DNA from: Rhabdaerophilum calidifontis
GTDB lineage: Bacteria; Pseudomonadota; Alphaproteobacteria; Rhizobiales; Beijerinckiaceae
Assembly: GCF_008641065.1 (NCBI RefSeq)
Contig: NZ_VTRS01000003.1
Coordinates: forward strand, 248,001-312,000
Direction: 5' to 3'
Length of the DNA: 64,000 nt
The notes under the pieces are model-generated. The model did no database searches, was not told the origin of the DNA, and was given only the letters and a program-made list of their open reading frames with translations. Shown piece after piece: positions 48,679 through 58,139 of the stretch (its first letter is position 1; each line of letters starts with the position of its first letter). The translations under genes and the position numbers were made by a program.

Positions 48679-49598
48679 TCGGGCGCCACCATCGCTCGCG
48701 ACCGCCGCAACCTCACGGCGAGCCGGTCGCCCAGAACATTGATCAGCAAGCCGGCAAAGACAATCCCGCTGCCGAGCATCGCAAGCCCCGTGAAGGGTTC
48801 ATCGAGCAGCAGCGCGCCGCTCAGGATGCCGAAGACCGGCACCAGCAGCGCGAAGGGCGCCACCTGGCTCGTCGGGTAGCGGGCCAGCAGCCCGTTCCAC
48901 ATCGCGAAGGCGAACAGCGTCGAGGGGCCGACGATGAAGGCGAGCGCCAGCACCGCATCGAGCCGCGGCGGCGCCAGCGCCGCGAGCATCGCCGCCGGCC
49001 CCTCGATCAGATAGGAGAGCAGGAACAGGGGCAGCGGCGAGAACAGGCTCGACCAGACGAGGAAGGCGAGCATATCCACCCGCCCGGCCTTCTTGATCGC
49101 CATGTTCGCGCAGCCCCAGGCGAAGGCGGCGCCGATCACCATCAGGAACGGCAGCATCGGCAGCGCGCCCTGCACACGCTCGGCGACAAAGATCCCGATG
49201 CCGCAGAACGCGATTGCCGCGCCAAGGGCCTGCATCCGGCTCGGCCTTTCGCCGAAAACGAGTGCGGCAAGCCCCAGCGTGAAGAACACCTGGAGCTGCA
49301 TCAGCAGCGAGGTGAGCCCGGCCGGCATGCCGAGCTTCACCGCGCTGAACACCATGCCGAACTTCACCACCCCGAGCAGGAAGCCGAACAGCGCGATGAG
49401 ATGCCAGGGCGCGGCCGGCCGCCGGAGGAAGACCAGCGCCGGCAGCGCCGTGAACACGAAGCGCAAGCCGGTGAGCAGCAGCGGCGGCACGCTGTCCACG
49501 CCGATCTTGATCGCGACGAAATTCGCGCCCCAAACCATCATCACCAGCAGGGCGAGCAGGGTATCGCGCAGGGACAAGGGCGGTCTTTCCGGGTTCAC
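48675..49598 (-). CDS. EamA/DMT-family exporter
   Basis: A 307-residue inner-membrane protein with ten predicted helices arranged as two EamA repeats, the fold of drug/metabolite exporters such as RhtA and YdcZ-type amino-acid exporters. Typical blocks are LLALLVMMVWGANFVAIKIG in repeat one and GCANMAIKKAG in repeat two. The start is taken as the GTG at 49598; it gives the right length but has no clear ribosome site. Translationally coupled to the downstream oxidoreductase, suggesting export of its product or a toxic substrate. Substrate unknown. Confidence 0.85.
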   Translation of the reverse strand: MNPERPPLSLRDTLLALLVMMVWGANFVAIKIGVDSVPPLLLTGLRFVFTALPALVFLRRPAAPWHLIALFGFLLGVVKFGMVFSAVKLGMPAGLTSLLMQLQVFFTLGLAALVFGERPSRMQALGAAIAFCGIGIFVAERVQGALPMLPFLMVIGAAFAWGCANMAIKKAGRVDMLAFLVWSSLFSPLPLFLLSYLIEGPAAMLAALAPPRLDAVLALAFIVGPSTLFAFAMWNGLLARYPTSQVAPFALLVPVFGILSGALLLDEPFTGLAMLGSGIVFAGLLINVLGDRLAVRLRRSRAMVAPE

Positions 49599-49796
49599 CG
49601 CGCCGGCGCGAAGCGGGACGCGTCGGGTGCGGCCGCATGCGCGGTGGTCGGGACAGCCATGCCCTGGAAAACTCGCCCGGTCCTGCCGCAACGGCGCGGC
49701 GAAGACCGGAACGCCATGCGGCACGGCTTGCTCATGGCGCGATGTAACCGCGCCGGCCGGGCCGTGACCAATGAATAATTGTGGGCCGATCGATCA

Positions 49797-49823
49797 CGAA
49801 AACGCCGGGCTCGCGGCCCGGCG
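49797..49823 (-). terminator. Intrinsic terminator after ndk
   Basis: On the minus strand a perfect 8-bp stem (arms 49823-49816 and 49810-49803, CGCCGGGC/GCCCGGCG) with a five-base loop is followed by TTTTC. It begins 23 bases past the ndk stop codon. Confidence 0.7.
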
Positions 49824-49845
49824 CGTTCCGTGCGGCGGCGAAGGA

Positions 49846-50268
49846 TCAGCCGACGATCTCGTTGCCCGAGAAGAATTGCGCGATCTCGATCGCGGCATTC
49901 TCGACCGAATCCGAGCCATGGACGGAATTCTCGCCGATCGAGCGCGCGAATTTCTTGCGGATCGTGCCCTCGGCGGCATTGGCCGGGTTGGTGGCGCCCA
50001 TCACGTCGCGGTAGCGCGCCACGGCGTTCTCACCCTCGAGAACCTGCACGACGACCGGCCCCGAGGTCATGAAGGCGACGAGTTCGCCGAAGAACGGCCG
50101 GTCCTTGTGGACGGCGTAGAAGGTCTCGGCTTCGCGCCGGGTCATCTGGATGCGCTTCTGCGCGACGATCCGCAGCCCGGCCTCCTCGATCACCGCGTTC
50201 ACCGCGCCGGTCAGGTTGCGCTCGGTCGCGTCCGGCTTGATGATGGAGAAGGTGCGCTGGGTCGTCAT
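49846..50268 (-). CDS. ndk: Nucleoside-diphosphate kinase
   Basis: Ndk moves the gamma phosphate of ATP to other (d)NDPs through a phosphohistidine. The 140-residue product has [14 protein letters not shown] near the N-terminus, [17 protein letters not shown], and the active-site NSVHGSDS with His117. The ATG at 50268 gives the exact family start. Standalone gene with its own terminator. Confidence 0.97.
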   Translation of the reverse strand: MTTQRTFSIIKPDATERNLTGAVNAVIEEAGLRIVAQKRIQMTRREAETFYAVHKDRPFFGELVAFMTSGPVVVQVLEGENAVARYRDVMGATNPANAAEGTIRKKFARSIGENSVHGSDSVENAAIEIAQFFSGNEIVG

Positions 50269-50327
50269 GCCTGCCTCGTTACGCTGGGGTTCGGTCGCGG
50301 ACCGTATAGCGGCGGGACAGGCATTGC

Positions 50328-51269
50328 TCAATGGTGCGCGGCGTCGAAATTTCGCGGCGCAATGGCGGCACCGCCCGGCGCGACCGCGCGGATCGCGGCG
50401 GCGAGCGCGGCATGGTCGGCGCGACGCGGGTCCGAGGCGCGGAAGGCGAGCCCGACCCGCCGCGCCGGCGGCGGTTCCCCGGCCGGCACGATCCGGATTC
50501 CGCGCGCCCGCTCGGCGCCGAGCCGCGCCACGAACAGCGCCGGCACCAGCGTGATCCCCTGCCCGGCCGCGACGAGCTGCCAGACCGTCTCGAGGCTCGC
50601 GACGCCCGAGGCGCGGCCGGCATTGCCGAGCACCGCGCCGCAGGCCGCCACGGTCTGGTCGCGCAGGCAATGCCCGTCTTCCAGCAGCAGCAGCCGCCCC
50701 GCATCGCGGGCATAGCCGATCCAGGCGCCGTCCGGCGGTTCCGGCAGCCCTTCCGGCACCGCGAGCAGGAAGGGGTCCTCGAAGAGCGGCTCCTCGACAA
50801 GCCCCGCCTCGCCCAGCGGCAGGCTGAGCAGCGCGAGATCGATTCCTCCCGCGATCAGCTCGGCGACGAGATTGGCGGTGACGGTCTCGCGGATGCGCAG
50901 CACGAGTTCGGGGTAATCGGCATCGAGCCGCGGCAGCAGGTCCGGCAGCAGGTAGGGCGCGATCGAGGGAATGATCCCCAGCGCGAAATCACCCGAAAGC
51001 ACCGGCGCACGGTCCCGCCCCAGCCGCTCCAGCGCCGCGACCTCGTCGAGGATCGGCCCGGCGCGGGCGACGACTTGACGGCCGAACGGGGTCAACCGCG
51101 CCCCTCCCGGATGCCGCTCGACCAGCACCTGGCCCATGATCGCCTCCAGATCGCGGATCTGCGCGGAAAGCGCCGGCTGCGTCACGGCACAGCGCTCGGC
51201 GGCACGGCCGAAATGCCCGGTGCCGGCCAGCGCCTGGAGATAGCGGAGATGCCGCAAGGTGATAGACAT
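50328..51269 (-). CDS. oxyR: Hydrogen-peroxide sensor regulator OxyR
   Basis: OxyR is a LysR-type regulator that senses peroxide by forming a disulfide and then activates catalase and other defence genes. The 313-residue product has the [41 protein letters not shown] and the redox loop [18 protein letters not shown]. Cys201 and Cys210 are nine residues apart, as are C199/C208 in E. coli OxyR. Divergent from katA, with a candidate OxyR box overlapping its own start codon. This supports a redox-active, autoregulated OxyR. Confidence 0.94.
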   Translation of the reverse strand: MSITLRHLRYLQALAGTGHFGRAAERCAVTQPALSAQIRDLEAIMGQVLVERHPGGARLTPFGRQVVARAGPILDEVAALERLGRDRAPVLSGDFALGIIPSIAPYLLPDLLPRLDADYPELVLRIRETVTANLVAELIAGGIDLALLSLPLGEAGLVEEPLFEDPFLLAVPEGLPEPPDGAWIGYARDAGRLLLLEDGHCLRDQTVAACGAVLGNAGRASGVASLETVWQLVAAGQGITLVPALFVARLGAERARGIRIVPAGEPPPARRVGLAFRASDPRRADHAALAAAIRAVAPGGAAIAPRNFDAAHH

Positions 51270-51282
51270 AAGAATTTCCTAT
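51268..51282. promoter_or_regulatory. Candidate OxyR binding site
   Basis: ATAAGAATTTCCTAT is an imperfect palindrome (12 of 15 positions symmetric) with the ATAG/CTAT-type ends of OxyR sites. It overlaps the oxyR start codon and lies just upstream of the katA -35-like box. Bound OxyR could repress itself and activate katA. Confidence 0.55.
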
Positions 51283-51288
51283 CGGATT

Positions 51289-51317
51289 TTGAAATAATTA
51301 CAATTGGACTTTATCGC
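51289..51317 (+). promoter_or_regulatory. Candidate katA promoter
   Basis: TTGAAA (51289-51294) and TATCGC (51312-51317, or TTATCG one base earlier) are 16-17 bases apart inside the only AT-rich stretch of the gap. The box starts seven bases after the candidate OxyR site, the spacing of an activated promoter. Confidence 0.45.
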
Positions 51318-51382
51318 TGCCGCCCGCTTTCTGGAACCGGTCTCAAATGGGCGATCCCGCCCGGCCCTGAAGGAGAGGCACG

Positions 51383-52861
51383 ATGTCCCGCACGACGCTG
51401 ACCACCACCGCCGGCGCGCCGGTTCCGGACAACCAGAATTCGCTGACCGCCGGCTCGCGCGGGCCGGTCCTGCTCCAGGATTACCAGCTGATCGAGAAAC
51501 TCGCCCACCAGAACCGCGAGCGCATCCCCGAGCGTGTCGTGCATGCCAAGGGCTGGGGCGCGCATGGCATTCTGAAGATCACCGGCGACATCTCGAAATA
51601 CACCAAGGCCAAGGTTCTCCAGCCGGGCGCCGAGACGCCGATGCTCGCTCGCTTCTCCACCGTCGCCGGCGAGCTGGGCGCCGCCGACCACGAGCGCGAC
51701 GTGCGCGGCTTCGCGCTCAAATTCTACACCTCCGAAGGCAATTGGGACCTTGTCGGCAACAACACGCCGGTCTTCTTCGTCCGCGATCCCTACAAGTTCC
51801 CGGACTTCATCCACACCCAGAAGCGCCATCCCCGGACCAATCTCCGCTCGCCGACGGCGATGTGGGATTTCTGGTCGCTCTCGCCGGAGAGCCTGCATCA
51901 GGTGACGATCCTGATGTCGGATCGCGGCCTGCCGGTGACGCCGATGCACATGAACGGCTACGGCTCCCATACCTTCTCGCTCTGGAACGACCGGGGCGAG
52001 CGCTACTGGGTGAAATTCCATTTCAAGACGTTGCAGGGCCACCGGCACTACACCAATGCCGAGAGCGAGGCCGTGATCGGCCGGACCCGCGAGGGCTATC
52101 AGGAGGCGCTTTACGGCGCGATCGAGAAGGGCGAGTTCCCGCGCTGGAAGATGCAGGTGCAGATCATGCCGGAACGCGATGCCGAGAAGACGCCCTACAA
52201 CCCGTTCGACCTCACCAAGGTCTGGCCGCACGCGGATTATCCGCCGATCGATATCGGCATCCTCGAACTGAACCGCAATCCGGACAATTATTTCGCGGAA
52301 ATCGAGAACGCCGCCTTCTCGCCCTCGAACATCGTGCCCGGAATCGGCTTCTCCCCCGACAAGATGCTCCAGGCGCGCATCTTCTCCTATGCCGATGCGC
52401 ATCGCTACCGCCTCGGCACGCATTACGAGCAGATCCCGGTCAACCGTCCGCGCTGCCCGGTCCATCATTACCACAAGGACGGGGCGATGAACGTGATGGG
52501 CGGCCTGCAATCCGGCAACCCCGACGCCTATTACGAGCCGAACAGCGTCAACGGCCCAGTCGAGAGCCCGGCGGCCAAGGAGCCGCCGCTCAAGATCTCG
52601 GGCGATGCCGACCGCTATGCCCAGAAGGGCGGTGCGGGCCAGCAGGTCGATGATTTCACGCAGGTCCGCGCGCTGTTCAACCTGTTCGATGCCGGCCAGA
52701 AGGCGCGACTTTTTGCCAATATCGCCGCCGCGATGGGCGGCGTGCCGGCGGAGATCGTCGAGCGGCAATGCCGGCTCTTCGATGCCGTCCATCCCGATTA
52801 CGGTGCGGGGGTCCGCGCGGCCGTCGCCGCGGCGGCAGGTGCGCAGCAGGCGGCCGAGTGA
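51383..52861 (+). CDS. katA: Monofunctional haem catalase (clade 3 type)
   Basis: Catalase breaks hydrogen peroxide into water and oxygen. The 492-residue small-subunit form has the catalytic His54 in [12 protein letters not shown], the distal Asn in [13 protein letters not shown] (126-127) and the proximal haem ligand Tyr336 in [14 protein letters not shown]. The Trp in HAKGWG, where many catalases have Ala or Ser, is a small variation. No C-terminal flavodoxin-like domain, so not a large-subunit (KatE-type) enzyme. Controlled most likely by the divergent OxyR; followed by a strong terminator. Confidence 0.96.
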   Translation: MSRTTLTTTAGAPVPDNQNSLTAGSRGPVLLQDYQLIEKLAHQNRERIPERVVHAKGWGAHGILKITGDISKYTKAKVLQPGAETPMLARFSTVAGELGAADHERDVRGFALKFYTSEGNWDLVGNNTPVFFVRDPYKFPDFIHTQKRHPRTNLRSPTAMWDFWSLSPESLHQVTILMSDRGLPVTPMHMNGYGSHTFSLWNDRGERYWVKFHFKTLQGHRHYTNAESEAVIGRTREGYQEALYGAIEKGEFPRWKMQVQIMPERDAEKTPYNPFDLTKVWPHADYPPIDIGILELNRNPDNYFAEIENAAFSPSNIVPGIGFSPDKMLQARIFSYADAHRYRLGTHYEQIPVNRPRCPVHHYHKDGAMNVMGGLQSGNPDAYYEPNSVNGPVESPAAKEPPLKISGDADRYAQKGGAGQQVDDFTQVRALFNLFDAGQKARLFANIAAAMGGVPAEIVERQCRLFDAVHPDYGAGVRAAVAAAAGAQQAAE

Positions 52862-52904
52862 TCCAGTCAGCCTGACCCGGCGCTCTGCCGGCATGGCACG
52901 GGAA

Positions 52905-52926
52905 GGGGCGCTCCGGCGCCCCTTTT
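52905..52926 (+). terminator. Intrinsic terminator after katA
   Basis: Stem GGGGCGC/GCGCCCC (52905-52911, 52916-52922) with loop TCCG, followed by TTTTGTCGTGTTTT. It starts 44 bases past the katA stop. Confidence 0.8.
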
Positions 52927-52993
52927 GTCGTGTTTTGCATCTGTTGCGCGCTCCGCCTTGCAGGCGCGCGCCCGCTGGCGCATATGCGCGCCC

Positions 52994-54859
52994 ATGCTTT
53001 CCCTCTCCGCCCTCACCTACCGGCTCGGGCCGCGCCTCCTGATCGACAATGCCAGCGCCGCGCTGCCGGAAGGCGCGCGCTGCGGCCTTGTCGGGCGCAA
53101 TGGCTGCGGAAAATCGACGCTGTTCCGGCTGATCCTCGGCGAGATCGCGCCGGAATCCGGCAGCTTCACCCTGCCCCGCAACGCGCGGATCGGCCATGTG
53201 GCGCAGGAAGCGCCGGGCGGCCCGGCGAGCCTGCTCGATTATGTGCTCGCCGCCGACAGGGAGCGCACCACCCTGCTTGCGGAGGCGGAAGGCGCGACCG
53301 ATCCGGCGCGGATCGCCGAGATCCAGACCCGGCTCGCCGATATCGGCGCGCATGCGGCACCGGCGCGCGCGGCGGCGATCCTCGCCGGACTCGGCTTCAG
53401 CCACGAGGATCAGGCCCGGCCCTGCGCGGATTTCTCGGGCGGCTGGCGGATGCGGGTCAGCCTCGCGGCCATGCTGTTCCTGGAGCCGGACCTGCTGCTG
53501 CTCGACGAGCCGACCAATTACCTCGATATCGAGGGGGCGATCTGGCTCAAGACGCATCTCAGGCGCTATCCGCACACGCTGCTCGTCATCAGCCATGACC
53601 GCGATTTCCTTGACGCGGTCTGCGACCATATCCTCCATCTCGATCACGGAAAGATCACGCTCTATCGCGGCGATTATGCGAATTTCGCCCGCCAGCGCGC
53701 CGAGAAGGCCCTGCTTGCCGAGAAGGAAGCCGGCAAGATCGCCGCGCGCCGCGCGCATCTCCAGGCCTTCATCGACCGCTTCAAGGCCAAGGCCTCGAAG
53801 GCGAAGCAGGCGCAGAGCCGCGTCAAGCAGCTCGAACGGCTCGGCCCCGTCGCAACCTTCGCCGCGGAGGCGGAGGCCCGCCTCCACCTGCCGGACCCCG
53901 AGACGCCGCTCTCGCCGCCGATCATCCGGCTCGACCGCGCGGCGGCGGGCTATGGCGAGCGCGTCGTGCTGCGCAATCTCGATCTCTTCATCTCCGACGA
54001 CGACCGGATCGGGCTGCTCGGCCAGAACGGCAACGGCAAATCGACGCTCGTCAAGCTGATCGCCGGGCGCCTCGAGCCGCTCGCCGGCGCGGTGAAGCGG
54101 GCAGCGAAGCTCGACATCGCCTATTTCGCCCAGCACCAGCTCGACGAACTCGACGCAGGCGAAACGCCGGTTCAGCTTGTCCGCCGCCGCATGCCGGGGG
54201 CGGGCGAGGCGCAGGTGCGGGCGCGGACGGCGCAGCTCGGCTTCCCAAGCGAGAAGGCGGATACCCCGGTCGCCCGTCTCTCCGGCGGCGAGAAGGCACG
54301 GCTGCTGCTCGGGCTCGCCGCCTTCCACGGCCCGCATCTGCTGATCCTCGACGAGCCGACCAACCATCTCGACATCCCCATGCGTGACGCGCTGGTCGAG
54401 GCGCTGGCGGAGTACAAGGGCGCGGTGATCATCGTCAGCCATGACCGCGCGATCCTCGATGCCGCCTGCGACCGGCTGCTCCTCGTCGCGGAGGGCGGGG
54501 TGAAGACCTTCGACGGCGATCTCGACGATTACGAAGCTCTTGTCATGTCCGCGCGCGGTGCCTCAGACGAGCGCCCACGCGGCGCCCGCACCGAGCCCGA
54601 TACGCGACGGCAGGCAGCAGAGAGACGACAGAATACAAAACCTCTCAGAGAGAAGGCGAAGTTTCTTGAGGAACAGCTTGAGAAATATGCCGTCCTTCTC
54701 GCCCGCGCCGACGCGGCGCTCGCCGATCCGGAGACCTTCGCAAAATCCCCCGGGCGCGCCGGGCAGATCGCGAAGGACCGCGCCGCCCTTGCCGAGCGCA
54801 TCGCCGCGGCCGAGGAGGAATGGCTCAAGGTGATGGCGGAGATCGAGGGCACCGCCTGA
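52994..54859 (+). CDS. ABC-F family ATPase (YheS/Uup-like)
   Basis: ABC-F proteins have two ATPase domains and no membrane part; they act on ribosomes to relieve stalled or antibiotic-bound states. The 621-residue product has two Walker A motifs (VGRNGCGKST, LGQNGNGKST), signatures DFSGGWRMRVSLA and LSGGEKARLLLGL, and two Walker B motifs LLLLDEPTNYLD and LLILDEPTNHLD. The interdomain linker is helical (KAKASKAKQAQSRVKQLERL). The C-terminal extension is an acidic/basic coiled coil (about 560-621). A housekeeping YheS-like role is more likely than a resistance role. Start at 52994. Confidence 0.92.
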   Translation: MLSLSALTYRLGPRLLIDNASAALPEGARCGLVGRNGCGKSTLFRLILGEIAPESGSFTLPRNARIGHVAQEAPGGPASLLDYVLAADRERTTLLAEAEGATDPARIAEIQTRLADIGAHAAPARAAAILAGLGFSHEDQARPCADFSGGWRMRVSLAAMLFLEPDLLLLDEPTNYLDIEGAIWLKTHLRRYPHTLLVISHDRDFLDAVCDHILHLDHGKITLYRGDYANFARQRAEKALLAEKEAGKIAARRAHLQAFIDRFKAKASKAKQAQSRVKQLERLGPVATFAAEAEARLHLPDPETPLSPPIIRLDRAAAGYGERVVLRNLDLFISDDDRIGLLGQNGNGKSTLVKLIAGRLEPLAGAVKRAAKLDIAYFAQHQLDELDAGETPVQLVRRRMPGAGEAQVRARTAQLGFPSEKADTPVARLSGGEKARLLLGLAAFHGPHLLILDEPTNHLDIPMRDALVEALAEYKGAVIIVSHDRAILDAACDRLLLVAEGGVKTFDGDLDDYEALVMSARGASDERPRGARTEPDTRRQAAERRQNTKPLREKAKFLEEQLEKYAVLLARADAALADPETFAKSPGRAGQIAKDRAALAERIAAAEEEWLKVMAEIEGTA

Positions 54860-54879
54860 GCCGGGCGGCGGGTGCGCAA

Positions 54880-54896
54880 GGGGCCGTTCCGGCCCC
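54880..54896. terminator. Weak hairpin between converging ABC-F and holC genes
   Basis: GGGGCC-GTTCC-GGCCCC lies in the 48-base gap between the two stop codons. No T-tract on either strand; listed only as a possible shared transcription end. Confidence 0.35.
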
Positions 54897-54907
54897 CTAC
54901 CGGCGCC

Positions 54908-55354
54908 CTACCCCTTCTTCGTCCAGCGCCCGCCCTCCTGCTGCCAATAGGTCGCGGGATGGCCGAGCGCGCGCACGGTCTTCCACGCGGCGCGCGCGGC
55001 ATCGAGCGCTTCCGGATCCTCGCCGTCGAACATCAGCACCACCCGCGCATAGGGATACTCGGCCGGCAGCGGCGCACGATCGACCAGAAACAGCACCTCG
55101 GCGTCGTTGGGGCGGATGTCGCGCGTCGTGAGCAGGATGGGCTGGTGCTCGGCATCCCCCTCCGCTTCGGTGCCGTGCGGCAGGAAGGCATCCTCGCGAT
55201 AGCTCCACAGCGCCTCGTCGAGCACCTTGAGCCGCTCTTCCGAACCGGCCCGGATGATCGCGTTCCAGCCGCGCTCGACCGCCTTCTCGACCAGGAGCGG
55301 CAGGGCAGCCTCGAGCCGCTGGCCCTGAAGATGGTAGAACAGGATCTCGGCCAT
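54908..55354 (-). CDS. holC: DNA polymerase III subunit chi
   Basis: HolC links the clamp loader to single-stranded DNA-binding protein at the replication fork. The 148-residue product has the family start ILFYHLQGQRLEAALPLLVEKAVERGW, the central LDEALWSYREDAFLPHGT, PILLTTRDIRPNDAEVLFLVD and YARVVLMFDGEDPEALDAARAAWK. Full length. In many relatives pepA precedes holC; here it does not, and the upstream 390 bases carry no intact gene. Confidence 0.93.
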   Translation of the reverse strand: MAEILFYHLQGQRLEAALPLLVEKAVERGWNAIIRAGSEERLKVLDEALWSYREDAFLPHGTEAEGDAEHQPILLTTRDIRPNDAEVLFLVDRAPLPAEYPYARVVLMFDGEDPEALDAARAAWKTVRALGHPATYWQQEGGRWTKKG

Positions 55355-55560
55355 CAGAGATCATCCGGTCCGGCGTCGTCCGGCGCCGCCTTGCCGCGCG
55401 GCACGGCCGAATCCGTGCGCGCCCGGACCGTAACGCCCGTCCGGGGGAAGACAAGGCCCGCCACGCCATGCAACCAGCCTCCCGCTTCGCCCCGATCGCT
55501 ACCAGGCTTGCCGAGGCGGGGATGAATGGCGCCCGTCTCGCGCGGTTTGCGGCCCTGTGA
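55355..55560. other. Gap without a supported gene
   Basis: Between holC and the RidA-like remnant I see no intact gene. A 30-codon plus-strand frame (ATG 55468, stop 55558-55560) has no recognised content. A long minus-strand frame ends in TGATG at the holC start, but its composition is that of a shadow frame. The holC promoter is presumably here; no clear boxes were found. Confidence 0.4.
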
Positions 55561-55743
55561 CGGATCGGGTGCATTTTTCCGGTTTATGGCCGCGTCCGTT
55601 CCCGCTATGTGGGCGGCAACGCATTCGCCTCGACGCCGCTGGTCGTCGCCGGGTTCACCCGGCCCGAATTCAGGATCGAGGTCGCGGTGACGGCCCTGGC
55701 CCAGGCCCGGCCGCTCCCGGAACCGGCGGGCAACCAAACGTGA
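55561..55743 (+). pseudogene. Probable RidA/YjgF-family C-terminal remnant
   Basis: A 60-codon frame, opened directly after a stop codon and without a proper start, reads like the end of a RidA-family protein: the segment [19 protein letters not shown], then [17 protein letters not shown], resembles the C-terminal 'PASTLVVVAGLxxPxxLVEIEAxA' block with its conserved Glu. The N-terminal two thirds of a RidA protein is absent from the preceding 200 bases in any frame. It ends three bases before the rimO start. If real it is a deletion remnant; chance similarity cannot be excluded. Confidence 0.4.
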
Positions 55744-55745
55744 GC

Positions 55746-57107
55746 ATGAACCCTGCGACCGATTCTGCCGCCGACACCAGGGCGGCGCCGAAAATCTCCT
55801 TCGTCTCCCTCGGCTGCCCCAAGGCGCTGGTGGACAGCGAGCGCATCATCACCCGGCTGCGCGCCGAGGGCTATGAACTGACGAAAACCCATGCGGGGGC
55901 GGATCTCGTCATCGTCAACACCTGCGGCTTCCTCGACAGCGCCAAGGCCGAGAGCCTGGAGGCAATCGGCAGGGGACTCGCCGAGAACGGCAAGGTGATC
56001 GTCACCGGCTGCATGGGCGCCGAGCCCGAGCAGATCCGCGCTGCGCATCCCGGCGTCGCCGCGATCACCGGCCCCCAGGCCTACGAGAGCGTGATGCAGG
56101 CGGTGCACCAGGTGGCCCCGCCCCGGCACGATCCGTTCCTCGATCTCGTGCCCGATCAGGGCATCAAGCTGACGCCGCGCCATTACGCCTATCTGAAGAT
56201 TTCCGAGGGCTGCAACAATCGCTGCACCTTCTGCATCATCCCGAAGCTCAGGGGCGATCTCGTCTCGCGCCCGCTCGTGGAGGTGATGCGCGAGGCGGAG
56301 AAGCTGGTGAAGGCCGGGGTGAAGGAACTGCTCGTCATCTCGCAGGATACGAGCGCCTACGGGCTCGACCTCCGCTACGCCCCCGCGCGCTGGGGCGACC
56401 GCGAATACCGCACGCGCTTCCTCGATCTCGCGCAGGCGCTCGCGACGCTCGGGGTCTGGGTCCGGCTTCATTACGTCTACCCCTACCCGCATGTCGACGA
56501 CGTGATCCCGCTGATGGCGGCACGGAGCGAGGGCGGCGGCCGGATCCTGCCCTATCTCGACATCCCCTTCCAGCATGCGGCGCCCGGCGTGCTGAAGGCG
56601 ATGCGTCGCCCGGCCCATGCCGAGAAGATCCTCGACAGGATCGCGGCCTGGCGCGCGATCTGCCCCGATCTCGCGATCCGCTCGACCTTCATCGTCGGCT
56701 TTCCCGGCGAGACGGAGGCGGATTTCGCGGAGCTGCTCGCCTTCCTCACGGCGGCGCGGCTCGAACGCGTCGGTGCCTTCAAGTACGAGCCCGTGCGCGG
56801 CGCAGCGGCCAATGCGCTCGGGCTCGAGGCCGTTCCCGATGCGGTGAAGAAAAGCCGCCATGACCGGTTCATGGCGCATCAGCAAGCGATCTCGGCGAAG
56901 CTGCTCCAGCGCCGGGTGGGCAAGAGGATCCGGGTGATCATCGACGAGCCGGGTCCGACCGTCGCGCGCGGCCGCTCGGAATGGGACGCGCCGGAGATCG
57001 ACGGCGCGGTCTATGTCGGGGCGAAACGGCCATTGCGGGCGGGAGACATCGTCACCGTCAAGGTGGAGCGCGCCGACGCCTACGATCTCCACGGCAGCGC
57101 CGTGTGA
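55746..57107 (+). CDS. rimO: Ribosomal protein S12 methylthiotransferase RimO
   Basis: RimO is a radical-SAM enzyme that adds a methylthio group to an Asp of ribosomal protein S12. The 453-residue product has the N-terminal cluster cysteines C24 ([12 protein letters not shown]), C60 ([10 protein letters not shown]) and C89 (VTGCMG). The radical-SAM triad is C156/C160/C163 ([11 protein letters not shown]). The C-terminal TRAM domain binds substrate (KRIRVIIDE... [19 protein letters not shown]). The start at 55746 gives the usual short leader. It converges on the PepSY gene. Confidence 0.96.
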   Translation: MNPATDSAADTRAAPKISFVSLGCPKALVDSERIITRLRAEGYELTKTHAGADLVIVNTCGFLDSAKAESLEAIGRGLAENGKVIVTGCMGAEPEQIRAAHPGVAAITGPQAYESVMQAVHQVAPPRHDPFLDLVPDQGIKLTPRHYAYLKISEGCNNRCTFCIIPKLRGDLVSRPLVEVMREAEKLVKAGVKELLVISQDTSAYGLDLRYAPARWGDREYRTRFLDLAQALATLGVWVRLHYVYPYPHVDDVIPLMAARSEGGGRILPYLDIPFQHAAPGVLKAMRRPAHAEKILDRIAAWRAICPDLAIRSTFIVGFPGETEADFAELLAFLTAARLERVGAFKYEPVRGAAANALGLEAVPDAVKKSRHDRFMAHQQAISAKLLQRRVGKRIRVIIDEPGPTVARGRSEWDAPEIDGAVYVGAKRPLRAGDIVTVKVERADAYDLHGSAV

Positions 57108-57133
57108 TCGGCCAGCTCGGCTTCTGCATTCAG

Positions 57134-58063
57134 CTAGGCTGGGGCCCCCGCCGGCGGCAAACGATTCCGGTGCCGCTTCCGCAGGAATGTCCGCCGAACC
57201 CAGAGTGTCAGCCCCGTGACCATCAGCCCGATCAGGGCGAGGGATGTCACGACGACCATGATCCCCGTCATCAGGCCGAAGCTGTTGCCCTCATGCAGCC
57301 CGCGGGGCCAGTTGGCCGGACTCGCCCGGACAGCCGAGCGGCTCACCTGATAGACACTGAACCGCCCCCCCTCGTTGACCCGGGCCAGCAACCGCCCGCC
57401 GCGGTTGCGCAGCCAGATAAGCCCGGCCAGATCGCGATCCCTGCCCAGCATCTCGACGGCCTCGCGGATGGATGGCAATGCGGCGCGGTCCTGAATCGGC
57501 TGCGGTCCGGCAAGGGTGACGCCGAAGGCGATCATCAACCCCGTTACAGGCGAGAGGATCACGAGCGGGAGGAGAAACCACGCCGTCGCCTGGTGCCAGC
57601 CCGATATCGTGTTGCGGATGCGCGGCCAGCCCATCAACAGGCCCAGCACGATGAGCACCACCATGGCGATGGTCGTGGCGGTCACGAGCCAGCGCTGGTC
57701 GAACAAGAGATGCTCGTGGATATAGCGCGACTCGCCAAACAGGTCGGAGAGCATGAAGCGATCGCCGTCATCGACCTCTCGGCCGGTTGACAGCGCGATA
57801 TCCTTGGAGCCGCCCTCTCCGACACCCTGGATCACCAGCCGGTCTTCGTAGGCGCGGATTGCAAGCCCACGCGCCTTGCCCTCCGGGTCGTGCTCGGCGA
57901 TCAGCGCGACGATCCGGCTCGCCGGCAGCGTGAGCCCGCGTGCGGCCGTATCCTGAAGGATCGGCTCGAATGACAGGATCAGGCCCGTCACGATGACGAT
58001 TGCGAGCGGAACCGCAAAAACAATCGTCGTCCAGCGGTGCAGGCGGAGCAGCAGCGGTTTCAT
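57134..58063 (-). CDS. PepSY-associated TM domain protein
   Basis: A 309-residue inner-membrane protein with four main membrane helices: about residues 10-32, 125-147, 163-185 and 272-297. The first helix is followed by a periplasmic PepSY-like part, and histidines near the helix ends (LHRWTTIVF, GWHQATAWF, GLHEGNSFG) could bind haem. Relatives sit next to TonB receptors and are implicated in reductive release of iron from siderophores. None of those genes is near here. ATG at 58063. A palindrome lies about 60 bases upstream and may be an iron-responsive operator. Confidence 0.87.
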   Translation of the reverse strand: MKPLLLRLHRWTTIVFAVPLAIVIVTGLILSFEPILQDTAARGLTLPASRIVALIAEHDPEGKARGLAIRAYEDRLVIQGVGEGGSKDIALSTGREVDDGDRFMLSDLFGESRYIHEHLLFDQRWLVTATTIAMVVLIVLGLLMGWPRIRNTISGWHQATAWFLLPLVILSPVTGLMIAFGVTLAGPQPIQDRAALPSIREAVEMLGRDRDLAGLIWLRNRGGRLLARVNEGGRFSVYQVSRSAVRASPANWPRGLHEGNSFGLMTGIMVVVTSLALIGLMVTGLTLWVRRTFLRKRHRNRLPPAGAPA

Positions 58064-58123
58064 GAATCGGCCCCGGGCGGAGAGAACGGCACCGGTTTGG
58101 CTCGGGAGACATCCTTCCGTCAA

Positions 58124-58139
58124 ATGAGCAATTGTTCAT
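58124..58139. promoter_or_regulatory. Palindrome upstream of the PepSY gene
   Basis: ATGAGCAATTGTTCAT is symmetric at 14 of 16 positions and sits in an AT-rich patch 60 bases before the PepSY start codon. Its shape resembles Fur/Irr-type operators, but no full consensus is met. Confidence 0.5.

Noticed and set aside
49599-49779. Extended N-terminus of the EamA protein or a separate small gene
   Set aside because: The upstream frame is Arg/Cys/His-rich and unlike a membrane protein; the GTG at 49598 gives a normal EamA length.
51311-54442. 1043-codon minus-strand frame opposite katA and the ABC-F gene
   Set aside because: Antisense shadow; the plus strand shows complete catalase and ABC-F motifs.
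55354-55737. Minus-strand frame ending in TGATG at the holC start
   Set aside because: The overlap looks like coupling, but the product is Arg/Gly/Pro/Asp-rich without any family pattern and lies antisense to the RidA-like remnant.
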